This document shows, piece after piece, positions 31,580 to 39,093 of a DNA stretch of 64,000 nt. The DNA comes from a virus. The position numbers and the translations under genes are program-made. The notes beneath the pieces were generated by a model that was not told where the DNA came from, made no database searches, and worked only from the letters and a program-made list of their open reading frames with translations. Every line of letters begins with the position of its first letter. Position 1 is the first letter of the stretch. The stretch is taken from positions 1 to 64,000 of IMG/VR virus record IMGVR_UViG_3300030450_002056; one strand, written 5' to 3'.

Positions 31580-32154
31580 TTGTCCCGTTAAGCACAACAA
31601 AATCACTCTTGTTCGTCATCCTCCATGATAGCGGAGGATAGACCGTCTAGGGTTCCATCCCATGTTCCTGCTTTATACAGGCTAGTTGCAGTCTTCTTGA
31701 TTGAAGATGCAATATATGCTCCATAGTCAGCACCATCCGAATAGGACTGCTTGCTGCTACGGCCGTGTGGTGTAAGGAAAGCACGAATACCCTCCCCACA
31801 CTCATCGAATGCCCTTCCAAATGAATTGGATGCATCCTTGCTTAGTGAGTCTACAACGCTAAGTGCGGTTGCTGGTAATACGCCGCCACCGCCTTTTCTC
31901 CAAGGATATCCGGGATAACTCCTTAGAGTTTCCTTTATTGCCTTCTGTATAGATTCAGGTGTTTCTCCTGATGCTTCATACTGTTGATTACCAACATTAC
32001 TTAGCATTTCAAAAGCCTGTCTTACATCATGTGTGATGTTTCCAGCCTCATCTGCGTCAATCATCTGTTGTGCCTTTAATAGTGTATCATTCCAACTTTC
32101 TGCCATAATAATTACCTCTGATTACTTAGTAATCTTGTCGTCTTAACGGGACAA
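31580..32154. repeat. 13-bp perfect inverted repeat flanking gene A
   Basis: TTGTCCCGTTAAG at 31580-31592 and its exact reverse complement at 32142-32154. One arm lies in the predicted 5' leader and the other just past the stop of the 31603-32106 gene, so the two ends of that mRNA could pair. Confidence 0.85.
31603..32106 (-). CDS. Acidic protein A of a divergent paralogue pair
   Basis: 167 residues, family unknown. Clearly related to protein B (32567-33094): both share an LS...S-x-E/D...AI segment, P-[WF]-RKG, LPA, and the block L-T-x-HGRS followed by Y-x-D-(x)-YG. It is richer in GC and in GC-ending codons than its neighbours, like the capsid genes, which suggests high expression. AGAGGTAAT precedes the ATG. 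Promoter P2 lies upstream and an inverted repeat flanks the gene. No membrane, zinc or nucleotide-binding motif. Confidence 0.75.
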   Translation of the reverse strand: MAESWNDTLLKAQQMIDADEAGNITHDVRQAFEMLSNVGNQQYEASGETPESIQKAIKETLRSYPGYPWRKGGGGVLPATALSVVDSLSKDASNSFGRAFDECGEGIRAFLTPHGRSSKQSYSDGADYGAYIASSIKKTATSLYKAGTWDGTLDGLSSAIMEDDEQE

Positions 32155-32172
32155 TATATCCCACCGAGCAAG

Positions 32173-32211
32173 CATATATGAAGGGTTCGGAACAAAGTCG
32201 AACCATATGGT
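32173..32211 (-). promoter_or_regulatory. Shared-type promoter P2 for gene A
   Basis: Reading leftward: the perfect palindrome ACCATATGGT (32211-32202), CTTTG within the spacer, then CATATATG 21 bases later. The predicted start near 32150 leaves a short leader that carries one arm of the inverted repeat and the ribosome binding site. Confidence 0.6.
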
Positions 32212-32463
32212 AGGGTTGGAAACATTGGAAAACTGGAAAGGTGGTGTTCAAAAGAAAGTAGGGTTTTTCATTGATGATTGTTGCTAACACATTGAAAATC
32301 CAAGTTATTATTCTTAGTGTAAATTTTACACCAAAAGAAATACCAATACTGCTTCATAACCAATAGCAATATTGTAATCTCCTGTTGTTATGCTCCCACT
32401 GCTCGCTGACCGACAGCGAAAGTTAGACGCAATAATTAAATTAATCTAATTAAACCAATTACT
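32212..32463. other. Strand-switch intergenic region, origin candidate
   Basis: Between the two divergent promoters lie the palindrome GTGTAAATTTTACAC (32317-32331), a TCGCTG/CAGCGA hairpin (32403-32419) and an AT-only-rich run (about 32421-32457). Transcription diverges here for the whole window, the usual setting for a bidirectional replication origin. Confidence 0.35.
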
Positions 32464-32507
32464 ACCATATGGTGTGAAACTTTGAGTAATCACCCTATAA
32501 CCCCTAT
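32464..32507 (+). promoter_or_regulatory. Shared-type promoter P3 for gene B
   Basis: ACCATATGGT (32464-32473), spacer of 21 bases containing CTTTG, then CTATAACCCCTAT. The last ten bases are shared with P4. Confidence 0.65.
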
Positions 32508-32520
32508 ACTCAACCCAATA

Positions 32521-33114
32521 GTGTAGGCAGGGAAAAACACCTACGGGAGTAATGGAGAGAGAAAATATGACTGATATACGAGTGAAATTTGATAACAAAG
32601 CAGAAGAAGTCGAAGCGTGGATGAATGTTAATCCCGACTATTCGACAGACTACCCGCAACTTGCAGTATTATCGCAGTTGCTAACTATTGGCCGTTCAAG
32701 CGATGAATCGGCACAGTCCATGTATGACGCAATTAGAGCGTGTTTCGTGGGTATTGAGGGCGCACCCTTCCGAAAGGGCAAGACTTCAAGCCTACCTGCT
32801 CAAGTTGTGGCTAACGCAGACAGTGCAACATCTGACCTTAACGCGCTATACACCACATTGATGGCTGATAACGATATAGTCGCCCAACTGATGACCCGAC
32901 ATGGGCGCAGTGGTGGCGGTCTTTATGATGATGCTTCGGAATATGGCGAAGCAGTTTCAAAGCCAGTAAATGCAAGACTCAAGAAGGCCTATTCATCTAT
33001 GGTCGCAAATGATACAGAAGCCGAGTATTGGTGGGATGGAGAACTACCCGTTAATCTAACCCAACCATCGGTAAATTCGGAGGAATCCGAGTAAGCGTAA
33101 TTCCCTGCCTACGC
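32521..33114. repeat. 14-bp inverted repeat flanking gene B
   Basis: GTGTAGGCAGGGAA (32521-32534) pairs with TTCCCTGCCTACGC (33101-33114), 13 Watson-Crick pairs and one G-T. Arms lie in the 5' leader and directly after the stop codon, as in gene A, but with an unrelated sequence. Confidence 0.85.
32567..33094 (+). CDS. Acidic protein B of a divergent paralogue pair
   Basis: About 175 residues from ATG 32567 (an in-frame ATG at 32552 is possible). Paralogue of protein A by the shared blocks FRKG, LPA, MTRHGRS and YDDASEYG. GC-rich codon use relative to surroundings again suggests strong expression. Followed by the inverted-repeat arm and a GGCCC-TTCT-GGGCC hairpin. Function unknown; could be an abundant early protein or a virion component. 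Confidence 0.75.
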   Translation: MTDIRVKFDNKAEEVEAWMNVNPDYSTDYPQLAVLSQLLTIGRSSDESAQSMYDAIRACFVGIEGAPFRKGKTSSLPAQVVANADSATSDLNALYTTLMADNDIVAQLMTRHGRSGGGLYDDASEYGEAVSKPVNARLKKAYSSMVANDTEAEYWWDGELPVNLTQPSVNSEESE

Positions 33115-33121
33115 CCTAAAC

Positions 33122-33135
33122 GGCCCTTCTGGGCC
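33122..33135 (+). terminator. Perfect GGCCC/GGGCC hairpin after gene B
   Basis: Five GC pairs with a TTCT loop, 27 bases after the gene B stop. An AT-rich stretch follows rather than a pure T-run; plausible transcript end. Confidence 0.5.
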
Positions 33136-33172
33136 ATTTGGGGTTATATATTTACAAAGTGCCATTTATACA

Positions 33173-33214
33173 ACCATATGGTAATGCTTTGCTATTGCCC
33201 CATATAACCCCTAT
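33173..33214 (+). promoter_or_regulatory. Shared-type promoter P4, probably leaderless
   Basis: ACCATATGGT (33173-33182), CTTTG in the spacer, ATATAACCCCTAT at 33202-33214. The ATG of the next gene (33232) lies about 25 bases past the TATA box, the usual distance to a transcription start in archaea, so the mRNA is probably leaderless. Confidence 0.65.
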
Positions 33215-33231
33215 CTCTGTTGGTGTATTGT

Positions 33232-33933
33232 ATGAGTTTGAGATATGAAAGAACTGTTGAGATAGAATTGCCTGTAAATGATAGAGAGAAATTAAGAAAT
33301 TTCTTTATTGATATGCAGAATAAGGATTTCTTTTTGGGTGAGTATAAGAATACTAATGAAGAAGATTATTATGTTCCCTATACTGAGGTGAAGCAATCTA
33401 ATAAGTTTGTTTTTACTGCGGAGAATGGTAAGATAATGTTTGAGTCAGATTTAGAATACCACTCCACTAAACTATCAGACCAATTGACTAAAAATGGCTT
33501 TCCGCACACAAAGACTGAGGTTATTGTTGAAGAGGTAAAAGAGAAGGAAAATGAAATCCCTTCAATAGCCTCACTATACCTTACAGATGAAGAGGTTATT
33601 CCACTATATACAGTTGAAGGGGAGGATATGAGGCTTGATGTGTCTTTCTATACTTACAGTTGGCAAGATACTGTTCGTATTAGATATGTAATTACTTGGG
33701 ACACAGATTCTAAACAATCCCCAAAGGAAATAGAGATGAGAATGAATGATTATTTCATAGCAGAAATGGCTCACATACAAAAGGTAATGGTTGAGGGACT
33801 ATTGACTTATGATATAGTAATAAATGAACCTACATTGGATTGTAAGTTTGAATGTATAAGTCATACTTCCCAAACCTGTTCTAATGAAATTGCAGATGCT
33901 ACACTAAATAGATTAAAGGAGAGTATAGAATGA
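33232..33933 (+). CDS. Unrecognised protein, first gene of a short rightward operon
   Basis: 233 residues, beta-rich with a duplicated feel: two halves each with a strand pattern (TVEIELPVND... and RLDVSFYTYSW...). No family recognised. No ribosome binding site is seen before ATG 33232, agreeing with leaderless initiation from P4. Confidence 0.7.
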   Translation: MSLRYERTVEIELPVNDREKLRNFFIDMQNKDFFLGEYKNTNEEDYYVPYTEVKQSNKFVFTAENGKIMFESDLEYHSTKLSDQLTKNGFPHTKTEVIVEEVKEKENEIPSIASLYLTDEEVIPLYTVEGEDMRLDVSFYTYSWQDTVRIRYVITWDTDSKQSPKEIEMRMNDYFIAEMAHIQKVMVEGLLTYDIVINEPTLDCKFECISHTSQTCSNEIADATLNRLKESIE

Positions 33934-34133
33934 ATAACATAGAAGTTAAAGAAGATAATTTTAGATACACCGTTGAATTCGGACAATCAAAGTCTGGCTC
34001 TTATCATGTTTGGATTGTTAAGAGTGTTAAAATAAGAGCAGATTGCACCGATGAGTTAAATGATGCAACTCTTATTGTAATGAATGATATCGAGCCAATC
34101 ATAAAACAACTAAATTCTCCGGAGATGCTTTAA
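33930..34133 (+). CDS. Unrecognised small protein
   Basis: 67 residues, strand-rich N-terminal half (FRYTVEFGQSKSGSYHVW). ATGA overlap with the preceding gene and TAATG with the next. Confidence 0.65.
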   Translation: MNNIEVKEDNFRYTVEFGQSKSGSYHVWIVKSVKIRADCTDELNDATLIVMNDIEPIIKQLNSPEML

Positions 34134-34471
34134 TGGCTAAATATGGAATGTTTGAGTTGATGGAGAAAAATGACCTTGGTAGTTATGAAGTAGGTATGTA
34201 TCTTTTGAAAGTTTTTAACGATACTGAGCGAGGTTATACTTTAGTTGATGTTAGGGATTATCAACCTGCTACGTTTTATGTTAATCAGTGTTTAACAATT
34301 ATGAAGGATAGAGTTAGGTTTAGATGTGGTGATTGTAATAAGTTGATTTATGTTAGTAATTGGGAGGCCGCTAATCCGGCATATCCTAAGTTTGATACTC
34401 CTATATGCGATGAGTGTTTTACTGCTAATTTTTTGGGGAGAGTTATTGATGTGCCTAAAACCCAAGTGTGA
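34133..34471 (+). CDS. Zinc-ribbon protein
   Basis: 112 residues; RCGDCNKL and CDECFTA form a C4 ribbon in the second half. Starts by TAATG overlap. Confidence 0.65.
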   Translation: MAKYGMFELMEKNDLGSYEVGMYLLKVFNDTERGYTLVDVRDYQPATFYVNQCLTIMKDRVRFRCGDCNKLIYVSNWEAANPAYPKFDTPICDECFTANFLGRVIDVPKTQV

Positions 34472-34574
34472 TAATAAGATTTATTACAGAGGATTGTGTG
34501 TTAACCATTATTGGCAGGAATTGTTGAATGAGTATTATGAGCATCTTCATTATATAGAATTAAGAGGTGAATAG
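34449..34574 (+). CDS. 41-residue Cys/His protein
   Basis: CLKPKCDNKIYYRGLCVNHY carries three Cys and one His, a likely zinc site. The ATG at 34449 follows GGGGAGAG and overlaps the preceding gene by 23 bases; a longer frame from 34350 is only a shadow. Confidence 0.5.
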   Translation: MCLKPKCDNKIYYRGLCVNHYWQELLNEYYEHLHYIELRGE

Positions 34575-34575
34575 A

Positions 34576-34659
34576 ATGAAATGTGAAAATTGTGGAATGG
34601 AAATAACAGAATTAAGAATTAAAACAGATGATTGTTGCCAATGGGTAGTGATGAGATGA
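34576..34659 (+). CDS. 27-residue cysteine-rich peptide
   Basis: CENCGME and CC near the end. AGAGGTGAATAGA precedes the ATG. Short but well placed. Confidence 0.45.
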   Translation: MKCENCGMEITELRIKTDDCCQWVVMR

Positions 34660-34745
34660 GTATTCATAATGAAATTGCTATCTGGAGAGAACACTTAAAA
34701 CAATGTAGAAAGGAGGAAGAAAAGAATGAGAGAATACAAGAGTAA
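34656..34745 (+). CDS. 29-residue peptide
   Basis: MSIHNEIAIWRE start; charged and helical. ATGA overlap upstream; downstream it contains the AGGAGGAAG ribosome binding site of the next gene. Confidence 0.4.
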   Translation: MSIHNEIAIWREHLKQCRKEEEKNERIQE

Positions 34746-34914
34746 TTTATTTACAAGAAGACATTATGAATGGTTAGTTGATATGTGCATTAAATTGGAT
34801 TTAAATAATATACAGGTGCATAAGTTATCTAATTTATTAGAATCTACAAATCCTAATTATGACGCAAATAAGTTTGTATATGCTTGGGGGAAGAAAAGCA
34901 ATGAAAGAATATAA
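34726..34914 (+). CDS. Unrecognised small protein
   Basis: 62 residues, MREYKSNLFTRRHYEW start. A strong GGAGGAAG precedes it. No family recognised. Confidence 0.55.
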   Translation: MREYKSNLFTRRHYEWLVDMCIKLDLNNIQVHKLSNLLESTNPNYDANKFVYAWGKKSNERI

Positions 34915-35152
34915 AATAATATGTAGAGAATGTAATGCAGAAGATAGTATTCTTTCAGATGAAAGAATAAAATGCACCTACAAAGTATATCCTACTGGTT
35001 CTGAGGATATAGATTTCGATGGGTCATCAATGAATACCTATGATTCAACCATTGAGAGATATTTCTGTAAAGAATGTAATCACGGTTTTACTTATAGTCA
35101 GGTATTAGAGATGATATACACAGTAGCAGAATCTTTGGGGGGAGAAGAATGA
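34901..35152 (+). CDS. Zinc-ribbon protein
   Basis: 83 residues. CRECNAE near the start and CKECNHG near residue 62. ATG 34901 follows GGGGGAAGAAAAG. Confidence 0.6.
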   Translation: MKEYKIICRECNAEDSILSDERIKCTYKVYPTGSEDIDFDGSSMNTYDSTIERYFCKECNHGFTYSQVLEMIYTVAESLGGEE

Positions 35153-35361
35153 AAGAATATAACTTAACTTTTTGGGAAAAGCAGATAATATGGAATAAGC
35201 GGCTTGTAGTTGTAAAGACAGATAAAGACCCTCTCAAATTAACTATTGAAGATTTAGAACAGTCTGACTTTGATATTAAATGGATAGATGTGTTAGATAC
35301 TATGTATGATGAGGTTCAAGAGATTGACGATATAGAGATAGTTGAGAAAGAAGAAGAATAA
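35149..35361 (+). CDS. Unrecognised acidic protein
   Basis: 70 residues ending in a run of Glu. ATGA overlap with the previous gene. Last gene of the operon started at P4; a hairpin follows directly. Confidence 0.6.
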   Translation: MKEYNLTFWEKQIIWNKRLVVVKTDKDPLKLTIEDLEQSDFDIKWIDVLDTMYDEVQEIDDIEIVEKEEE

Positions 35362-35362
35362 G

Positions 35363-35400
35363 ATTCCCACAATGATGTATCATTGACCCTATGTGAGAAT
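35363..35400 (+). terminator. Hairpin after the P4 operon
   Basis: ATTCCCACA (35363-35371) pairs with TGTGAGAAT (35392-35400) with one mismatch, starting two bases past the stop codon. It contains the internal AATGAT/ATCATT hairpin. Confidence 0.45.
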
Positions 35401-35519
35401 GACTGAGTAAGACGGTAAACGAACAAGTGCGAAATAGGCCTTTAGTAGCATTTTAGTAAGTTATATCGCCCCTGCTCACGAATTCTCATATAATTAAATT
35501 GGGTGGTGGCAAAGCACCT

Positions 35520-35558
35520 ACCATATGGTGTGATAATACAAAAGTCCTATCATATGGG
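35520..35558 (+). promoter_or_regulatory. Shared-type promoter P5
   Basis: Perfect ACCATATGGT (35520-35529) followed by a second site, ATCATATGGG (35549-35558), in the TATA position, 23 bases to TATGGG. CTTTG is missing from this spacer. The transcript may reach the late genes or be a small RNA. Confidence 0.4.
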
Positions 35559-35740
35559 AGTAACTGGGGAATGGGTGCATAGCAGGGAACAAATTTTTTT
35601 TATTTGATTTAATAGTTTAATTAAACGAATTTTTCTTTTATCTTTTATGTGTATAAAATTTAATCCTTTCATCAATTAGGTTTATGTTCTTCTGCTATAT
35701 CCACAGGACAGACGGCTGTAGTTTGGTATTATTGGCTAAT

Positions 35741-35756
35741 ATGAACCATATAAATA
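35741..35756 (+). promoter_or_regulatory. Rightward promoter ATGAACCATATAAATA
   Basis: Good archaeal TATA box (ATATAAAT) preceded by GAACC, matching the leftward promoter at 31034. The first gene lies almost 300 bases downstream, mirroring the long leader of the leftward block. Confidence 0.5.
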
Positions 35757-35771
35757 TAACAATTTAATAAT

Positions 35772-35801
35772 AACAAGCCAAAGAAAAAAACTTGTTTTTT
35801 T
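35772..35801 (+). terminator. AACAAG/CTTGTT hairpin with T-run near the late promoter
   Basis: Six base pairs around an A-rich loop followed by seven T. It falls at or just after the expected transcription start of the 35741 promoter, so it might attenuate it, or end transcripts from P5. Confidence 0.4.
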
Positions 35802-36046
35802 CGATGATATGATTCTATTATTGTTCTAATACATAATGAAACACAATAAAGTTATTTTTATTCTGGTAATGCAATTAAATTAAAATAAAAAAAATCGCAA
35901 GTGCCAAATAAATTACAGCCCATTTTTTGAGATTTTTTCTTTAAATTCAACAATAAAAATTATATGGGGTATTTTTATGATAAGTCGGGCATTTCTCCTA
36001 ATGTTACCTAAACCATTAATTTTCTTGGTTAGGGGAATTGGGAAGA

Positions 36047-36196
36047 ATGACTAGCCAAATGGACGAATACTGGGAAGCGCAAGTAGAAGGATTTAAATCA
36101 TTAGAAAAGAAAAAGAAGATTTGGCGTGATTATAGGAATGAAACTAAAGAAATTATTGATGCGCTTTATGAATGGTATTGGGATAGTGGCGAGTGA
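36047..36196 (+). CDS. Small acidic/aromatic protein at head of late block
   Basis: 49 residues, MTSQMDEYWEAQ start and LYEWYWDSGE end; charged helical middle. GGGAAGA precedes the ATG. No family recognised. Confidence 0.5.
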   Translation: MTSQMDEYWEAQVEGFKSLEKKKKIWRDYRNETKEIIDALYEWYWDSGE

Positions 36197-36238
36197 TTAT
36201 TTAAATTGGTGGATTTACATTTATATGGGGGATTAAGT

Positions 36239-36646
36239 ATGAAGTGGTTTAATGTTTTTAAAGAAGATGTTGATGCACTTCCATTTGAGGAATTAGTAGC
36301 CCGTAGCAAATTGATGAATCAATATACAGTAAGTTTAGAAAAGAAATTAATAGCCCATATTCATGAACAATTAGATATTCATAAAAAATACTTAATTAAA
36401 TTAGTTGAAAAGTATAATGAAGAATTACCGGACACTTTAGAACCAATTAAAATACCAGACGGGTATCAAGTAATAGAATTGCCGAGCAATAAATATATGG
36501 ACAGAACCTTAAACAGAGAACAATATTATCAAATAGCAAACACTGAAACTATGGTTAATAGGATTGCAATGTATAATGTGCAAGTAATAATATTCAAAAA
36601 AATGATTGAGAATAAAGATATTCAAAGACAGGCAGGGTTAATATGA
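36239..36646 (+). CDS. Late-module protein with N-terminal MKWFNVFK peptide
   Basis: 135 residues, helical, probably a coiled coil. The first eight residues (MKWFNVFK) are a variant of the peptide found on other late proteins (see 39090-39097). ATG 36239 follows GGGGGATTAAGT. Candidate virion or procapsid component. Confidence 0.6.
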   Translation: MKWFNVFKEDVDALPFEELVARSKLMNQYTVSLEKKLIAHIHEQLDIHKKYLIKLVEKYNEELPDTLEPIKIPDGYQVIELPSNKYMDRTLNREQYYQIANTETMVNRIAMYNVQVIIFKKMIENKDIQRQAGLI

Positions 36647-36906
36647 AACAATGGTTAATTAAAAAACTAATTGCTTTCATGGGCAATGCTTATGTTTGGC
36701 TCGATAAAAGAATAGAGCATGAAACAGGCCCAATTTTAGGATTAAAAATAGATGATGATTTTGAGGCTATGAGCCGATATGAATTATGTAATCACATTGA
36801 GGATAAATTTGGATTAGAAAGGGATTCATTTTGGTTATTACAATCAACTCAAAAAATTAGATTTTGCTGTCAGACGGCTAGGAATATATTGAATAAGGAT
36901 GATTAG
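36643..36906 (+). CDS. Unrecognised late protein
   Basis: 87 residues. N-terminal helix MKQWLIKKLIAFMGN is amphipathic. ATGA-coupled to the preceding gene. No family recognised. Confidence 0.6.
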   Translation: MKQWLIKKLIAFMGNAYVWLDKRIEHETGPILGLKIDDDFEAMSRYELCNHIEDKFGLERDSFWLLQSTQKIRFCCQTARNILNKDD

Positions 36907-36957
36907 ATTTATTAGAGATTTACTATATGGAATATGGTGCTTAGGGAGATTTAGACC

Positions 36958-37356
36958 ATGAATTTAGTTAGTTGGGTAAAACGACAAATTAAGGAATTGC
37001 CTGATAATCTTACTATGTATGCTATTCCTTTTATGAGAGAAGAATTAACACCCGCAGTAATAGCACATCGAGATGAAAATAGAGAAAAATTATTAGATAT
37101 GTCTGAAAAGGAAAGAATAAAGTTTCTTAAGTTATTTGCTAGGAAATATATATTATCAGAATTGCCTAAATATAATTTAATGAGAACAAAAAATCGTCTT
37201 ATGAATAAAAGCAGTTGGTTTGACCAATTAAAAATGTCTGGTGCAGTAACAACAACTTCAGCAGGAACAAGTAATCTATTTAATAATCAATCAGTAATGG
37301 GGAGGTGTATTTGTGGCAAAGAAAGATGCAAAAAGTGTAACAAAAAAACAACCTAA
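36958..37356 (+). CDS. Late protein with SWVKRQIK start and C-terminal zinc ribbon
   Basis: 132 residues. Starts MNLVSWVKRQIKEL and near the C-terminus has SSWFDQLKMSG, both resembling the late-module Trp/Lys peptide. Ends with CICGKERCKKC, a zinc knuckle, overlapping the next gene by 44 bases. Confidence 0.6.
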   Translation: MNLVSWVKRQIKELPDNLTMYAIPFMREELTPAVIAHRDENREKLLDMSEKERIKFLKLFARKYILSELPKYNLMRTKNRLMNKSSWFDQLKMSGAVTTTSAGTSNLFNNQSVMGRCICGKERCKKCNKKTT

Positions 37357-38437
37357 GATTACAATGGGTAAAGGGACTTCCCGCGTTGAATACAAAGGAG
37401 AATCATTTGCCCAATTATGGAAAGAATGGGAAGATACTGCTAAAAGTATTAATGCAACTGATATGGGAATTAGTAGGTTTACAGGGAGTTTATATGAAAT
37501 GTTAGTTAAACATGGAATAGTGGGAAGAATAATGAAGAATTCTGGCCCTAAAGAAACTCCCGGAATTGGGAAGGAATTAAAGTTCTTAGCGAGTTTAGCA
37601 AAGAAGCCCAAATTTAAACCATCAGAGATGAAACAATTAGAAAGTATTGTTCAAACATTACAAACCTATGGTGGACAACAAAGCGATTTAAACCCAAGAA
37701 ATATAGCATTTGAAGGTGTTGTTAAAGTAAGGGGCAATAAAGCAATTAAGAAACCTATTTTCGGTCATTATCGAACAGATGCTTATGTTAAGTTCAGAGA
37801 AGCCGTTAAAGAAAAAGATGAATTAGATTCTGTGGATAGTTCATGGTGGTCAACTAACAAAGGAGAATCCACCCCTCCTATGTGGCAAGCAATTTATGGA
37901 GATGGAACTAAGGAACCGTTTACAACTAAGGGGTTAACTACTGTAGTTACAGAAGCGGTCAAAGGATTATTAAATGCAAAACACCATATTATTCAAAGTG
38001 ACCCTGTAGCAATAGAAAGTGCAGGTGCTGCTAAATTCGCATATGAAGGATTGTCCGAAGTAAAGACTGCTATGGATAGAATGGTAAATGACCCTCGCTA
38101 TACTACTAGAGCGGGCAATTTCTCATCAAAAGCCGCAAGGACTAGATTAATGAAGATACCATATAATGTCCGGAATAATAAAGAAAGTGAAAATGTTAAA
38201 ACATTATTGGCCGCAAAAGGAACTCCGGGTCAAATAGAAGACTTTTATATTTACATCTCAAGAAGACAACTCAATCATATGGCTAAATTAGCAGGTTGGA
38301 AACCCCATCCCGAATCTACATATATGAAAAATAAAGAGGCAGAAAAAGAAAAGCCTAAAGAAGATAAGGATGAGAAGTTAACAAGTGCTAATAGGGATGT
38401 TAAAGATTGGAGAACTGTAATGAAGGTGGTTGTTTAA
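37313..38437 (+). CDS. Unrecognised 374-residue late protein
   Basis: Starts at GTG 37313 after GGAGGTGTATTT. Basic, helical, no recognised family. The extreme C-terminus, DWRTVMKVVV, resembles the late-module peptide placed at the end rather than the start. Upstream of a probable terminase small subunit; probably a virion-assembly protein. Confidence 0.65.
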   Translation: MAKKDAKSVTKKQPKITMGKGTSRVEYKGESFAQLWKEWEDTAKSINATDMGISRFTGSLYEMLVKHGIVGRIMKNSGPKETPGIGKELKFLASLAKKPKFKPSEMKQLESIVQTLQTYGGQQSDLNPRNIAFEGVVKVRGNKAIKKPIFGHYRTDAYVKFREAVKEKDELDSVDSSWWSTNKGESTPPMWQAIYGDGTKEPFTTKGLTTVVTEAVKGLLNAKHHIIQSDPVAIESAGAAKFAYEGLSEVKTAMDRMVNDPRYTTRAGNFSSKAARTRLMKIPYNVRNNKESENVKTLLAAKGTPGQIEDFYIYISRRQLNHMAKLAGWKPHPESTYMKNKEAEKEKPKEDKDEKLTSANRDVKDWRTVMKVVV

Positions 38438-39093
38438 TGGTAACGAGAAAAAGATGCGTAGTTTGTAACCACGATGATAGAGAGGGCATAGAAGATATGC
38501 TTGAAAATATGCAAATGGATGCAGATAACATTGATAGAGAGAATAATTGGCCCAGTGGCACTACATCTAGGCATCAAAGAAATCATATGGGTGATTATCA
38601 CAATTCTTCCAACCCAAAATGCGCTTTTTGCATAAGCCCTGCACGAATAGACCTTGAGCGGGAGATACATGAAGGTAGATTAGACACAAAAATGGTATCA
38701 GAAATGTTATTATGCTCAGAAGACCAAGTTTTACGGCACATAAGCAGACATTTACAGCCTTTAGTCCAAAAATCAGCCGCAAATATTATTGCACAAAAGC
38801 AAGTGGACGAAATTGCCACATTAGAACATAGCATTAACCGTTTAGACACCAAATTGGACGAATTATTTAACGAAGGTGGAACTGACCCTAAATATATTGA
38901 TAGTTTAACTAAGTTAGCAAGAGAAGTTAGGGAATCATTAAAATATGTTATGGAATTTAAGGGTAAATTGGTGCATCGAAGACAAGATACTGTTATTGTT
39001 GCCCAAATGCAAATTGTTCAAGAAGTATTAGCACAAAATCATCCACAAGTGTGGTTAGATGTTAAAAGTAAAATGGAGGAGAAGTTACAATGA
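38437..39093 (+). CDS. DNA-binding protein, probable terminase small subunit
   Basis: 218 residues from ATG 38437 (TAATG overlap). CVVCNHDDREGIE, TSRHQRNHM, CAFCISPARIDLEREIHEG and SEDQVLRHISRHL make a duplicated zinc/helix-turn-helix motif typical of phage proteins that recognise DNA. The C-terminal half is a coiled coil for oligomerisation. The location ahead of terminase large subunit and portal suits a small terminase, but the family is not proven. Confidence 0.5.
   Translation: MVTRKRCVVCNHDDREGIEDMLENMQMDADNIDRENNWPSGTTSRHQRNHMGDYHNSSNPKCAFCISPARIDLEREIHEGRLDTKMVSEMLLCSEDQVLRHISRHLQPLVQKSAANIIAQKQVDEIATLEHSINRLDTKLDELFNEGGTDPKYIDSLTKLAREVRESLKYVMEFKGKLVHRRQDTVIVAQMQIVQEVLAQNHPQVWLDVKSKMEEKLQ

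Larger units (their letters stand above)
30802..31602. other. Leader/regulatory interval of the leftward block
   Basis: Holds two leftward ATGAACCACATA elements (30871-30885 and 31034-31051) and four GATAT copies within 48 bases (31144-31191). A GC island with TCGCGG/CCGCGA around a TATAAA (31327-31370) and a rightward promoter at 31394 also lie here. An 86-codon frame on the minus strand is not considered real. Confidence 0.5.
35401..36046. other. Gene-free regulatory interval before the late block
   Basis: Contains promoter P5, a T8 run (35594-35601), the ATGAACCATATAAATA promoter (35741), a hairpin with T-run (35772-35801) and otherwise strongly AT-rich sequence. No credible gene seen. 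Confidence 0.5.
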
